From positions 8,682,001 to 8,746,000 of the forward strand of contig NC_088320.1 in the NCBI RefSeq assembly GCF_910592395.1: a stretch of DNA of 64,000 nt, written 5' to 3'. This DNA comes from Lineus longissimus (Eukaryota > Nemertea > Pilidiophora > Heteronemertea > Lineidae). The notes under the pieces are model-generated. The model had not been told where the DNA came from, did no database searches, and saw nothing but the letters and a program-made list of their open reading frames with translations. Both the position numbers and the translations under genes were made by a program. This document shows, piece after piece, positions 13,666 to 26,200 of the stretch (positions are counted from its first letter, which is position 1; every line of letters begins with the position of its first letter).

Positions 13666-15388
13666 TCTCGATGGACAAACAGACGCCGAAGAGGATGACA
13701 ATACCCCTCGGCCATGACGCTGGCCAAGTGGTAATAACGACTTCGTCACAGGTCCTCGTCACCGGCTCAGCACGAGATGATTTCAACGGCCTGACCTTAG
13801 AAAATCATCTCCTGCTGATCCGGCAACTCGGACCGGTCACAGTCGGTTTTCTTATTATGGCAGAGAAAAGAGAGAGAATAGCACAGATAGTATGGACTTT
13901 GAGTTCGGAAACGTGAAAACCGGGTTGAAAGAACCCGGGAATGGACGAATTAAAATCGGCCTTCTGATTCGAACAGTACGTAGGAAGCAGAGAATCATAT
14001 TATTCAGATTACTCGGCAACTTTGGACGGTTACCAGATTTGTTTGCAATGAACAAGAGGGGCGAGACAGAACAATTTCAGCACAGTGCTTGTGTTTTATC
14101 TGCTAGCGGGGTATCAATTAACTTGATCGAAAAGTGATTTCATCTGAGAACATTGTGTATTTCCAATTCGCAGGAGCCCGTTGCTGTTATTGTGGTTAAA
14201 TGCATGGGCCAAAATGAACGTCGGGAATCGATTGTGTGTTTGTTTTGTACTGCCATACTTTTTCAGTAGTGATTTTGGGGCCTCTCGATGTATCAGTGAA
14301 AGCTATAATAATAGGTTTTCCGGGCGAACCGAATCTGCCTATCTGTATAGGGGATCCGTGGGACTCCTCCTGAAGCGACTTAAATAGGCTGTCAGTGGAA
14401 CGTTCTCAAGTGTTTCCGTTTCTGAATGTATGCCCTCAGCGTAAGCGCTGGCTTGCGAACGTATGGATGACACGAACGACAATTCGGAGATACGATAATG
14501 TGATATTTTATTGTAGGTAGTTCTTACAATCGGTAAGCTTCACGAGCCTAATCCGTATAAAATGGCTGTGCCGGACCTGTAAATATACATAGACGTAAAT
14601 ATATAAGAAGTCTCAGAATAGTCTCCAACTGATACAAATTTAAACACTGGAAAGTTGAGAACACGAGACTAACATTGTTTATTCCATTAGATTTCTCCTA
14701 ACTGTGATAATAACCGCAAAGTTTGCCATGAATGGTGTCTTGGGCATGCGGACAGGAAAGAAATGTATAAGTATCAAGGACTGTATGATTTTAACAGAGG
14801 TTCACTGGTGAATACGCAGTAGCTGACGGAATTGGCGGTGTCAGGTGAACGTCACATCAAGATCTCAGACCTGCACCGGACTGTTGGTTTCGGTGGGGTG
14901 GCACACCGCAAACTTTGAAATGTTAACGCGTTTTCTTGCTCGCAAGTGACGAAAAACCACTAAAGACCAAAGGGAAGGGCAGGTTTTCCAAGAATTCTTA
15001 CAGAAGGTGTCGAAGTGGATGGAGGTAAAGTTGGTGACGTCAGAGTCGTTGACTTAGCTTTGGTTTATGCTTGGGCAAGTATAGCCAGAGAGAAAGTGAC
15101 CACTTGCTTAATTACATGTTTTCCGTTGGTTGCGGGTATCAAAGGAGTACGCCGTTCTTATCTACTCGTGGGTTAGAAAAATAGAAATGCAGTTCAAGAA
15201 ATGCTTTTGTATACGATGCCGTAGTACATATGGATAATCGTGCACGCAACTTTGCTGTTATTTTCAAATACTCTTGTATAATTATTATTTTATCTGTCAA
15301 CACATGTACAACGGCATATATTCAGTACGTAATTACACAATGGAAACTTTTCAAATTCATTTTCAAATTTCAATTTTGTTTTCAACAG
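13666..15388. other. no gene recognised
   Basis: Short plus frames at 13671, 13892 and 14181 have no domain. A 21-base segment at 15002..15022 has exon-like borders and could belong to the putative small gene downstream. Confidence 0.4.
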
Positions 15389-15822
15389 CGTAGGCCTTTT
15401 AACGGTCAACTTCGGTCAATCCATACCTGTTGCGGTGCCAATGTTTCAATTGAGGCCTTCGGACGATGCCCTGATCGGATGCTGCCAACTCAGAATAATC
15501 TTGCAAGAAAGTAAGATGAACTTGACGTCTTTAAACGTGTACATGTATATTCGAAACTGTAGACTTGCTCATCAGCATGGACATGCACCAATCTTGGTCT
15601 ACAGATGATCTTTCTCCTCAGAAATCTCCTGAATCAGGGTTTCAATGGTGACGATAGGCTTGAAGACTTGGGACCTGGCTTGGTAAGTTGGAATGTATAC
15701 TCACAGGCAAATAAAAGACGACTTGTCAGCCATTTAACTTTGGTGCTTCCTTTCAGCAATCAGGGACGTTCCCTTGGTTACTCAGAGGACCCATACCCCC
15801 TGACCAACGCCAAGACGCGTAA
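15389..15822 (+). CDS. possible small three-exon gene of unknown function
   Basis: Three segments have strong splice borders and compatible phases: 15389..15510 (acceptor TTTTCAACAG, donor AAA/GTAAGA), 15622..15682 (acceptor TTTCTCCTCAG, donor TTG/GTAAGT) and 15757..15822 (acceptor CTTCCTTTCAG, stop TAA). The introns are only 111 and 74 bases. Only one frame stays open through all three. The peptide includes RRPFNGQLRSIHTCCGANVS, a basic NLARK region, and GPGLQSGTFPWLLRGP near the end. An AATAAA lies at 15958. No family is recognised. The 5' exon with a start codon was not found; 15002..15022 is a weak candidate. It could instead be a spliced noncoding RNA or chance. Confidence 0.33.
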
Positions 15823-15957
15823 ACGACAATTGAATTGACGTCATAAAACCAACAACTCGCATTCCAAACATTCCGATGATGTAGCTTTATTTATACGTAC
15901 TGAAACCATCGAGACAACTTTCTTTTTTTTTCATGAAGCCATCACACCGATGGACGC

Positions 15958-15963
15958 AATAAA
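15958..15963 (+). promoter_or_regulatory. AATAAA polyadenylation signal candidate
   Basis: AATAAA lies 136 bases after the TAA of the putative three-exon gene. It supports that model only by position, since such hexamers are common in AT-rich DNA. Confidence 0.3.
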
Positions 15964-16355
15964 ATGATGAATGAAAGAACAATGTTAAGCTATAGGTATT
16001 ATTTCTATGAAGAAGCCAGTTACTGACTAAGACAAAAGAAAGATAATCCACAATATAAAAGGCAGGCCTATGTGTGATCTCAAATCTAATAAAAGAGTAA
16101 AACATTCTTACTATATTTCTTCCTTTTTAAAATCACTGAAGAATTATACATACCTAGGCTTATGTTTTAGCCAACTAAAGTTATTCCCAGTAATACCAAC
16201 ATGATTGATTTAGCTACATGTAAAACCCGTAGACATAGATTCATAATTAAAACAGTTTGAAGTTATTCTTGATAAATAGCCAACCTATCATAAAAACACT
16301 GTATAGTATGGGACGGTCCACATTCCTACATCTGTGGGGAGGTTACCATACATTT

Positions 16356-16434
16356 AGGGGAAACAGGAATAGGCGGAACAGGAATAGGTGAAACAGGAAT
16401 TAAGCGAAACGGGAATAGGCGAAACAGGAATACA
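16356..16434 (+). repeat. purine-rich tandem repeat, ~16-base unit
   Basis: About five units of the form GAAACAGGAATAGGC occur with small indels. All units are almost pure A/G on the plus strand. Confidence 0.8.
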
Positions 16435-18149
16435 CCATATTATTTAGCATTAGGTCTGCAAGTATCATCAGAAAAAGTTGAACACATTGATTAACAAAAC
16501 GTTGGAAATCACCGCGAGTGTGGCTTTACAAACGGCGTTCAGCCAATAATGTGCATACGATAAAGTAAAAAAAATAACCCAACTGAGTCAAACCCAACAC
16601 CGTATGTTATCGAGATCTTGCACCAGCACGGACTAATGGATGCCATGCCCTCACGCGGTAAACTGCAGAGTGAGAGAAGTTGATCGTCAATGTTGCCTTT
16701 AATGGCAACCTGCATATGCAGTCGTGTTATTGGACATAGGTCTCAATAGTCAGTGGGAACAAGGTCCGTTTTGTCCAAACATATAGTTCTTCAGACGCAT
16801 ACCGTTTTCATGGATATAATTTGGCCTGCCCTGTTCCAAACACTTTTTACTTTAGCGTCTTGATCTTAGTTTCCAGTTACAGAGAATGCTTTGGTGATTT
16901 TATAAGAAAAATCAAGGAAAAAAGAGGCGAGAGTGAAATTCCAACCCGGGACGCAAGCTTTGCAGGCCAATGCCGTATTCATCGGGCCAATGAAATTGCT
17001 GAATAAACGATGAGCAAGCTCGATCCTATATGTTGCATATTCGTACAGTCTAGGATGATTCGTCTGTAAAAATTCTGCAATGACCAATTTTCAAAATCGC
17101 CCTGGATAGTAAAAAGAGCCATTCACACTGTCCTTAAACATGTCAGAGTATCCTTACTCTAGGCAGTTTGAATGACTTATAGATGACATTCAAAGTGACC
17201 GCGAAACTGGCGGCAAATTATCACATTAACTTCATGCACACGGATCCAGGTATTTTTGAAAGATTGCTCAAACCGCCTCAGTCTCAGGTCAGTTTGGTCC
17301 ATGTAATCAATTCCACTGATTTAATAAAGTGTCTAAATTAAAGGCAGGCAGGAGTAAAGCCGCTGTTTCGACACTGACCAGGGTGGTTTAAAAATGGCTT
17401 ACTGGAAAAAGCATACTCCTATTTTACATAATCTTCCACCACAGCACCAGAAATGATTCCTAACCCAATGTACACCTTTGCTACATTACCATTCAGCATG
17501 TTTAGCATAAGAACGGGATTAAAAAGGGGACCTGGAAGACGGGCGATAAACTATCAACCTACATTCTTATGTATACGCATCAAATCCAGCTTTTGACAAT
17601 TTCCTTTCTGTTGAGAAGAAATTTGAAGATGAGTTGGGGAGTTTTTACTCATATTGGAGTTTACTGTAGAATGAGCATTCATGATAATGGCGGATTCGCG
17701 AATATTATTTTGATAAAGTTGCCAAATGTTAATGACGAGGCTTGTTTCTGCTTAGGCCGTGAAACAGTCACCGCGATGACGTCACTCACGTCACTGCAAA
17801 AACGGTCCCAATGAGAGGTGGTTTATTACACTGGCATAGGACGTCATACATATTTTAGGAACCCAAAATGGTCCAAATCGCCACAAGAGAAAATTGTGAC
17901 AATCTGGAACTTTCGAAAGGACTACTAAATATTTGTTGCATCTCGTGATCTACCTTTCTCAAGTATCTACGATACTTTATCTCCAACTCATGAATGAAAT
18001 GAGTGAAACACACTTCGTTACAACAAGCAGTCTGAATATTTACGGTGGGCTTTGAAATGATTCGTACGCGCTCCCGATTATGTAAAATACGATTTTGTTG
18101 AATTGGATTATTTTTATTCGGTTAGCTTTTGAAAATTACCCTGCTCAAA

Positions 18150-19325
18150 CCGATAGGCCTTTTTACACGATGCGTGCTAAACCGAACCGGCCTAAACCTA
18201 TGGCACGCCGTTTGCTAAAGAAAAGTTCAAAAAAATAAAATATAATCGAAAAGAAAAGAAAAGAAAAGAAAAAAACACACGATATCTTGAAATCAATGAC
18301 TTAAACCTACAAATATTACTTATTTTTAAGAACCATTACCAGTCAGAACAAATATACAAAGTGAAAAGAAATAAGTCATCGAACAAAAAATATAAAAATA
18401 GTCATCGAACATTTAGAAAATGTAATCCAACAAAAAGACATCAAACAAAAGTGTGATCGAACATCTAAAAAAAACTCATCGAATAAAAAAGTCATCGAAC
18501 ATGAAAAAAAGAAATCGAACATTATGACATCACCAGTTCTTGTGCACTGCCTTCGATGTTGACAAGTTTATCTCCGACGACATCAACAACGACCCCGTTG
18601 TTGTTGTCGTCTTGGTAAACTCAGGGGAAATTTTCTGAAGGGCAGGAAAGAAAAGTATGAGTTAAACAGATCCAGAATTTTCAATATTTTGAGTGATTTG
18701 TACTTATCATGCCATAATAAAACATTTTGATCCCAAGAGTTTTTTTATTCATCGCACCAATAAAGTAGGTACTAGCACAACACTGTCGGAATTGGCCAGA
18801 ATACTCCAAGTTTAAACAGTAAACAAGTACACGTGCGACGCATTTTGTGAGTGTTCGGCAAACTCCGGAGCCCAAGGCCAAGGTTGGGGATGGTACGCAA
18901 GAAAAGATGACGTCAAAATGTTCGATTACTTTTTTTATTCGATGCCTTTTTATGTTGGATGACATCTTTAAAATCTTTGATTACATTTTTTGTTCGATAT
19001 TTTCACTCGCTTTATATTTTTGTTTGGACTGATAATATTTCTTAAAACTAAGTAATATTTATAAATTTAAGTAATTGATTTCAAGATATCATGTGTTTTT
19101 TTCTTTTCGATTATATTTTCATTTTTGGGAATTTTTGAAGCAAACGGCGTGCATATAAACCCACCCCGGGTCGGTTCCGACAAGGTCAGTTCACCTGGAG
19201 TGAAATCCCATTTAGACGGTGCGGGTCAGCTGAACCGGCTTCGATCCGGATTGGGGCCGGTTCGTTCGTACCGTGGCCGTCAGTGTTGGCCGGTTTTAAA
19301 AGGTATCAAAAGGCCTACCATGCTT
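18150..19325. mobile_element. long inverted-repeat (foldback-like) element
   Basis: The arms 18205..18545 and 18895..19155 are inverted copies. Shared segments include GCACGCCGTTTGCT, AAATATAATCGAAAAG, GATATCTTGAAATCAAT and a series of ATCGAACA words. Weaker similarity extends outwards (AACCGGCC and TAGGCCTTTT). The spacer holds a hairpin at about 18570..18606 (GACGACATCAACAAC and its complement). No transposase was seen. It is interpreted as a foldback or long-TIR nonautonomous element. Confidence 0.75.
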
Positions 19326-19929
19326 ACGTTCGACTGAAGGAGTCGAGTTTTGAATTTCGAAGTCCTTGGCTCATATGGCTTCTTGGGTGGACTTTGTTCA
19401 CAGTAAAATTTAACCTGCTGTCTCGATGTATCCTGCATATCTTGCAGCAAACCGCATTCTCTTTCATGTTAGCTTGTAGCGAGACTGGTTCATACAATGG
19501 TCCACTGCATCACACACGTATCTCGTCCACCTGTCGTTAGGACGTATTTACCATTTTGTGTAAACCTAATATCTTGGACGTTTACGGCACCTCGATAGAC
19601 ATGGCAGAAGGGCTGGAAGAGATTTAGGCAGACGAATATTACCAATCCTAACAGTATAAGGATATAAAGATACGAAAAAATAAAATAAAAGTGCTAATCT
19701 ACCTGCTGTAGTATTTCGACATTGGATCGTTGAAACAACATGGTACGTGTTATTTCTACGAGCCAGAAATAATCAGTTTCTTTATTGATGTTCATATACA
19801 TCGGGTGTCATTTTTTTTACCTCAAAGAGTGTATAATACAGACCTTTATATAATTTCAAAGTCTTGAAATGTGCACCTGCAAATGATACACTAGTAGGAG
19901 GCTTTTTCCGACTTATAAACGGTTTCTCT

Positions 19930-20185
19930 AACTTTTTTCTGATTTGTCTGACAATTTTCCGATATTGTTCATTTTTTTTCCGACTTTGTGCAAAAGGTCG
20001 GATTTCTAGAAAACATGTGAAAAATAATAGGGCTTCCCAAAATAGGCCATTAAAAATCAAAGGCCTTAGTTGAATGGGGTTAATGAGATGTGATGCAAAC
20101 ACCCAGAGTGATGCTAGGTGTGAATACTAATTAGCTCTTCTCCTTGTACCCTTTGCATGTCACACATGGGTGCGTCCGGGTTGGC
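19930..20185. repeat. dispersed repeat, copy 1 of 2
   Basis: It is about 80-85% identical to 37450..37690 in the same orientation. Shared blocks are AATAATAGGGCTTCCCAAAA, GGGGTTAATGAGATGTGATG, CAAACACCCAGAGTGA and AGGTGTGAATACTAATTAG. No inverted ends or coding frame are visible. Confidence 0.85.
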
Positions 20186-20949
20186 CCACTCCATGTTCAA
20201 GCAGGGGAGACTTTTACAAAAATGGCCCAAACAAATCTCTTTTGCACCACTCAAACCAATATGGCCATTTTAACATTTGATGACCAGCGATGACCATACT
20301 CAGTCAAATACATGTGTTATACAAGAATGTATAATAAGAATCAATCGGAAAACAAATCTAGCATACAGAAATGCTGCTGACTCCAAAAAGCAGTCTTCTT
20401 GACCCCAATCTTGACATAATGCTAATTTTTCCCATTTGGCCAATTCCGACCAACCTTTGTCAAATGTTGGATTTGGTTAAAACTATAGGTGAGGATTAAC
20501 ACGCATACAGGTACTCTAGTACAAGTGGGTGCTGATTTCAAAGAAAGCAACATAATTGATTACAAGTTATTTACATAGCCATTTAACCCGTTTTGTCCAA
20601 ATATGACCATACCTGGTCAACAGTGGGTTTTAAAGGTGGACTATAGGTAGGAGTAGAGGGGCTAATTTGGCCATCTTCAGGTGACTAATATACACAGTAA
20701 GAGCCCCCTGGGTGATGTCATGTTCAGCACTCAATATAATCCTCGTACAAGCATGAATCATTTCGACGTACTGAGAGATGTAAGAGACCCCTTTTGGCGA
20801 CGTACCTTTCCTGCCGAGCTGCTGCTAACATTATCCCTTTAAATGAATTCCCAGTAAGGATGATTTGATCGATGAGGAACATTAAAGAAGATATGATTGA
20901 TGATTGATGATTGATATAGAGTTCATTTTGTGATAGATCCTTGTGATTT

Positions 20950-20997
20950 ACCTTGGACGAAAGTTTCGTCAACCTCACCGGTTGACATCCTCATGTC
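20950..20997 (-). CDS. candidate downstream EML exon, weak
   Basis: A 48-base segment with acceptor TACTCAG and donor CCAAG/GTAAAT reads DMRMSTGEVDETFVQ in one frame. This loosely resembles the last EML blade (D..L.STGG.D.S..QW), but the closing Trp is absent. It needs a preceding exon ending in phase 1, which I could not find between 21000 and 23048. Intron spacing would fit. Treat as a hypothesis. Confidence 0.18.
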
Positions 20998-21722
20998 TCC
21001 TGAGTAGTTCCAAGTAATCGGCATAGATGGCAGCACTGCACTGATAATCAACGTTAATGCTGTTACTTCTTCTAGGGTCCCCGCCTGGGGTCTCTCGTGT
21101 GGATCATGGGTTTCGCGAGGCCGTTAAAGGTTTTTATCTTTGATTAGGAAATTCCTCCTGAATTCTTCATTTTGAAGATTAATCTTAGTTCGCTATAGGC
21201 AATGTTTTTTTTCCAGACAGCTGACGGTGACCTTTGGGAACTCCCCTCATGGTAACCGATGCAGTCAGACAGGGTATATATCAATTTGTCCATTAAACAC
21301 AATATATTGCTAGGTCATAGTTCAATTACAATAATGAGAAGTGCGTTGTTCAGAAGCTGTCTCTTGCAGCTTAACTTTAACAGATTGCAAAACAAACCTA
21401 ACATCCAAATGATTCAAAACATATTTAAATTTCGGATGGACACGCAAAAGTAAGAAGTCTTTACTTAGAAACCCATTGAATAATAGTCGTGTTCGTAATA
21501 GGAAATCTGACGTGAGTTGGTTTCATTGTCATTGCATGGCATTGCCCAATTCAAGCTCATGCATGAAGATTTCGGGGACTTTCAGGGAAGACATTTAAAT
21601 TATAACTTAAATACCCTAAGCAAAAATGTGTATTTGTCACAGTTGAACACATTCTATGGAATTGCATGTGCCAAGAAATGATGGTCATAAAGCACACCTA
21701 ATGGGCGTGATCTTTTTTATAG

Positions 21723-21827
21723 TCACATGAAATGAAAAAACAGATTCTTGGACCCTTTTGAAATGTATGTCACATATGAAATGAAAAAACGGATTCTTGG
21801 ACCCTTTTGAAATGTATGTCACATTAT
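21723..21827. repeat. 51-base tandem duplication
   Basis: Two nearly identical units of ATGAAATGAAAAAACAGATT and TTGGACCCTTTTGAAATGTA lie end to end, differing at about one base. This suggests a very recent duplication. Confidence 0.9.
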
Positions 21828-22139
21828 GAAGGGATGGAATTAAGTGCAACCAAACAAAACATTATTATGACAAACTAAATATACCATACTCTGCTGAAAA
21901 CCGCATTCAATTATCTTCTTTTATCTCTGTGATGTCTACAAAATCAGTACATTTACTTTCTGGCAGGACTGTACCTTTTCCAAAGTTTTGGCTTGCACGT
22001 TTGGGGCTATGGCGATGGCTGTTTGCTCTATAGTGTTCCATGAGTCACTTGGCTACTATAGGCTAGGCTGCCCATTGCTGTCCCGAATTTCTGTTGGTAC
22101 GACCGGCCGTCAGATTTGAAGTAAGTTGTGCTGAGCACC

Positions 22140-22400
22140 AATTCCAACAGTTGCATGATAGCATTGTTCTTTTTTCAATTGAGCATTTGAATCAAGTCTA
22201 GCTCGAATCACCTCCATGGCTTTGTCGATGGGGGTGTTCGTTTACGGATTATACCACATCAAAAGAGACAAATGTATCTTCATCAATGAGGTGTAGTTCC
22301 TGCAGTTCAGTGACGAGCGCTTTCCAGTTTTCCACATGGCGGATGGCTTTTCCTACGGTGGCTGGGAAAGGACATCGAAACAAAAATTCTAGGCTTACAA
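22140..22400 (-). pseudogene. Penelope-like element reverse transcriptase fragment
   Basis: Penelope-like elements encode a reverse transcriptase with a GIY-YIG endonuclease. On the minus strand the frame reads RHVENWKALVTELQELHLID and then EDTFVSFDVV, the palm motif region preceding SLFTN in this group. After a stop, a shifted frame continues TNTPIDKAMEVIRARL, matching the next conserved stretch. Only about 80 residues are recognisable and the catalytic YADD box is not present. It is a decayed fragment. Confidence 0.65.
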
Positions 22401-23048
22401 AAACCAGAAACGAAGAATTGTTTTTCAAGAACAATTTTTGTTCTTGCATTTTGCCGTCATTTTTATTATCTCGGGGAGACGACTTACGGAAACAATGCTG
22501 GTCTTATTTTGCTTTACAAAGTGTTCGCTTCGGTGTAATCATATTAGCATGACGCGAATGTCCGCTGATCATACTCCGGTTAGACTCCCTGGGCAGCCCA
22601 TAGCGTCATTCCATTTAGGTCTCCTTATGGTGATACTAGATGTTATGTCCTCAGCCCAATTATGACCAAAATGACCAAGCATGGTCACGTTTGGAAAATT
22701 GAAATAAACATTTTGTCTCAATTTGGGTAAACAAGACTGATGAAAGTATGCCATAATTTACCTACTTTAGCTTCGTCTGCCAATGCATATTATAAAACCT
22801 TATGTGAACTGGAGTTGTCATGACTTGTGTATGCTAGATTTATGTGTGTTAGACTCCAGCTTGCGTTTGCCCTCATTTTGCAATGATCATTGCCTACGTA
22901 ACCACGATCCTAGGATGACCAGGCTGTGTATTATGAATAGAAAAATGCACCTGACCGTTGCGTTGTTTGCGCAAAAAGTACAGTAAGCCCTGCGGAAGAA
23001 CTGTACTTTAAGTCTACAATCTAACGCATACTAAAAATTGTAACTTAC

Positions 23049-23278
23049 ACTGTCGTTACAGCACGGGTGCTTCAGGAGACCAATATAGCCCCTGTTATCA
23101 CCAACGACCACAAGCCTTTTATCAGGGCTGACACATACGGCAGTTATCTCAGCCTCCTTGCCAATCTTGCTGCTCCAAACTCCTGCGAGGTTATACGTGA
23201 TGCGACAGTGGTTCGTTGACCACGAGATATTACGGGTCTCGTTAGGGTTTGTCTTCTGCTCACCTGTTCTCGCGTCCC
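23049..23278 (-). CDS. EML exon p: penultimate propeller region
   Basis: A 230-base exon, two bases in and phase 0 out. It encodes DARTGEQ, NISWSTNHCRITYNLAGVWS, EITAVCVSPDKRLVVVGDNR and GYIGLLKHPCC. The D.EW.T..C.....GVW and GDD.G.V.LF.YPC blocks of EML are recognisable though divergent. The donor is GACAGT/GTAAGT. No stop codon is reached, so at least one more coding exon is needed for the last blade. Confidence 0.93.
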
Positions 23279-26200
23279 CTGAAAGCAAGTTTAATTTTAA
23301 TCGAAGTAACCGGGGAAGTAGCACTACTGGGTCGAAATTTGTTAGTGCTATGTGTGCACAAAAGTAAATGTAAGTCAATAAATCAATAAAATGTCAGCTA
23401 GATATTTTCGCAGCTAGTGAGGCGCTCTGCTGACGAAGACACAAGGCTATTGACCCCAACAAAACAAATCGGTTTTTTTACTATTAATGGACACTACAGG
23501 TATCGCAACACTCTACGGTGAGCTACGAACGATCGAGTACGAAGTGTGTGAATGTGTTTTTTAAGACATTATTTCCAGAGTTCATGGTTTCCTTGTTCTA
23601 CTAAGTACAAAGCCGACTTGCGAGTGTCGCGTAAATGAACTTGCGTAGGACCTGCTGACACGGTCGACCTTATACTTATTCATCGTTCTTAAAGCTGAAC
23701 TGCATGCACAAAACCAGAGCGTCCCATGCGGTAATAGTAAGAAATTCAAACGATCGAAAGGTCCTTCTGAATACGGCCTGAAACATGATAGACCTCCAAT
23801 GCTTCGATGCGCTTGATTTCACAAACCGGCAAGCCACAGGACGACGCGGACAGTCTCGGAGAATTATGGAAGATAAAAAAAATCAAAATCTTCTCCAGGG
23901 TTTCGAACCCAGGAACACGGGCTCAGAATACGAACGCTGTAACCGTCTGAGCTAGGGGGGCTTTATTGTGAACTGCTGCCAGTAAATATATCTTATATGA
24001 ATGGTGATTATACTTTATTTTTGAGAGATGAACCAGAAATTTTCTCATGTACATGTAATAGAAGAAGATACCAAGACAAAGGTGAACATTGCTAAGAGAA
24101 AACGTAGACTCCGCATACATAATCACGCACAGCAAAGAAAAATGACCTTCTTCCTGCAGTTGCCCACTGGAAGCCGCTCAAAGATGTTGAACAAAGATTA
24201 CACACAAATGTTTGCACATTCTATAAAGGCGTATAAAACGACGGGCATTTCAAGCAGCCCAGTGGCCTTGAGGATAAGAATGTTGGCAAATAAAACCAGA
24301 GGTGTCGAGTTCGAGTCCCGATGAGAGGACCTTTTCATTTTTTTCCTTCCAGAATTCTCTGCGAAGGTCCGCATCGTCTCACGGCTTGCTGGTTTGTGAA
24401 ATCAAGCGTATCGAAGCATTGGGGGTCTATCATGTTTCAGGCCGTATTCAGAAGGGCCTTTCGGTCGTTTGAATTTCTTACTATTGCCGCATGGGGTGCT
24501 TTAGTTTTGTGCATGCAGGTCAGCTTTGAGGGTTGGCGCAACATGCCTAGAATAGGCTTAAAGGCGTTTGCTAATCATCTTGCGGACATTTAATTATGTG
24601 TGTTCCAAGTTTATAAAAATAATCAGAATCAGAATAGAATAAGAATACTGCTCGAGGGTGTGATCCGAATCGCCAGATTGCACGAGTTGATTTTTTTCCA
24701 ACCTCAAAAAGCCCGAGACCAGCTCAACATTGCAACTTTAGGACACGTTTAAACTGATCTTGAGGACTTTAGAGAGGAAACGAGATTAAACTCTGACGTT
24801 TGATTGGCTGTCAAAAATATGACAGTGTTTCAATTCAGTGATAGAGACAATGCATTAACTCACATCACCATGTTATTTGGTATTCAAATGAATCATCTGT
24901 ACGTTATAGCAAGCTGTTGACTTTGTACAGAACTGTGCTACAATTTTAAGAACAACGTATGTCATGGGGTATCCATATCATAGCTATTAACAGTACCAAT
25001 TCCCAAGTAATCAATAAATAAGACGTCAAAACCGCAAATCAAATATCGGTTGCCAATTTCCAAAAAATACCTATGTCTGAGAAATTAACAAATTAATCTC
25101 GGTTTCCTTTTTTTGAAACATCCTGTATACCAGAACACTGGCATATTTGTAGCCGATTATGCATCCAACAGAGGAAACGGCCGACTGCAACCGGGGAAAT
25201 CACGCATAATGTAATCATTACATTAGTACTGGTGCGACGTGCTGCAGTAACCTCCCAGTCCCAGATTATAAAAATAATTGTCCCTGGTGAGGCGGGATTA
25301 TTTTGTTATTCAATTATTCAATTCCTCGCTCAAGAAACAAATATCAGCAGATTATTAGCGCAATGCAGTTTTGACCAAACTGAAATATAAGTTATTTGAA
25401 GAGGCAATTCGTTGACGAAAGCATCAATGGAATGATCTCGATCAATTCCTCTCTATTACTTCTTTGTGTCGCTAATTTTACTTACACACAAATGTATCAA
25501 GCCCATAATCGCTTGAACGCAGCATATATTGGTCAACTGGGTGAACGATGGACCAGTCAATACCATTGATGTTCGACACATGGCCCTGGAAGGGAAAACA
25601 TATTTTTGGCATTAGAGATACATGGGGAAAGAGACGCCATGAACCTTTCAGCAAGTACGAAGTGTCATAAAGGAATATAACGGTCTTACTAAGAGTTACG
25701 TGACTGAAATCAATTACAGGGTGTTTAAAAAAAGGAAAACGAGATTAATTTGTTTATTTCCTGGACATGGCTAAACATTTTGGAAAAAAGCAACCACCAT
25801 TTTTTACCCAATGATGTCCTCAGTTCAATCAGAAATGCCAGAACTGGTCTTGCACCAGATAGACGTTTTGGTTATACACCTTGTCTTCCCAGTGCAGGGC
25901 TTTTGTTGGGCATCCAAGTTATGCAATCCTTTGTGGAAAAGTTGCTCATTTTCTCAGACTAGCAAAATGGAACTTACAACTGAGCAGCGTGTGTTTGAAG
26001 TAAAAGAGCGGTTGAGGACTGGAAGTCTCCACCCAGCAAGTAGCAGTGCGATCAACCGTGAGATCAAATGGCAACCAAGGTCCCCCGCGACCTCACCCCC
26101 TGTGATTTTTTTTGTCATGACATCTTGAGAACTAAGTTAACAAGTCGCCTCCACAAGATACCAATGACCTACGCCTGAATCGTCGCTGCATTTGAGACCG

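Larger units (their letters stand above)
15823..18149. other. no gene recognised apart from a short tandem array
   Basis: The stretch holds the probable 3' region of the small gene candidate, then a purine-rich array at 16356..16434. No further supported feature was seen. Confidence 0.45.
19326..23048. other. region downstream of the last resolved EML exon
   Basis: It should contain the missing last EML exon or exons. Recognisable content is a dispersed repeat copy, a Penelope-like relic and a short duplication. Only one weak exon candidate (20950..20997) was found. Confidence 0.4.

Noticed and set aside
22486-22600. A minus segment reading GHSRHANM near a strong GTAAGT donor
   Set aside because: The phase does not fit the preceding exon and the frame closes quickly, so the resemblance to the last EML blade is probably chance.
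22746-22790. A 15-base micro-exon candidate for the EML C-terminus (between GCAG and GTAAAT)
   Set aside because: It would end the protein with four residues and lose the last blade; the acceptor tract is poor.
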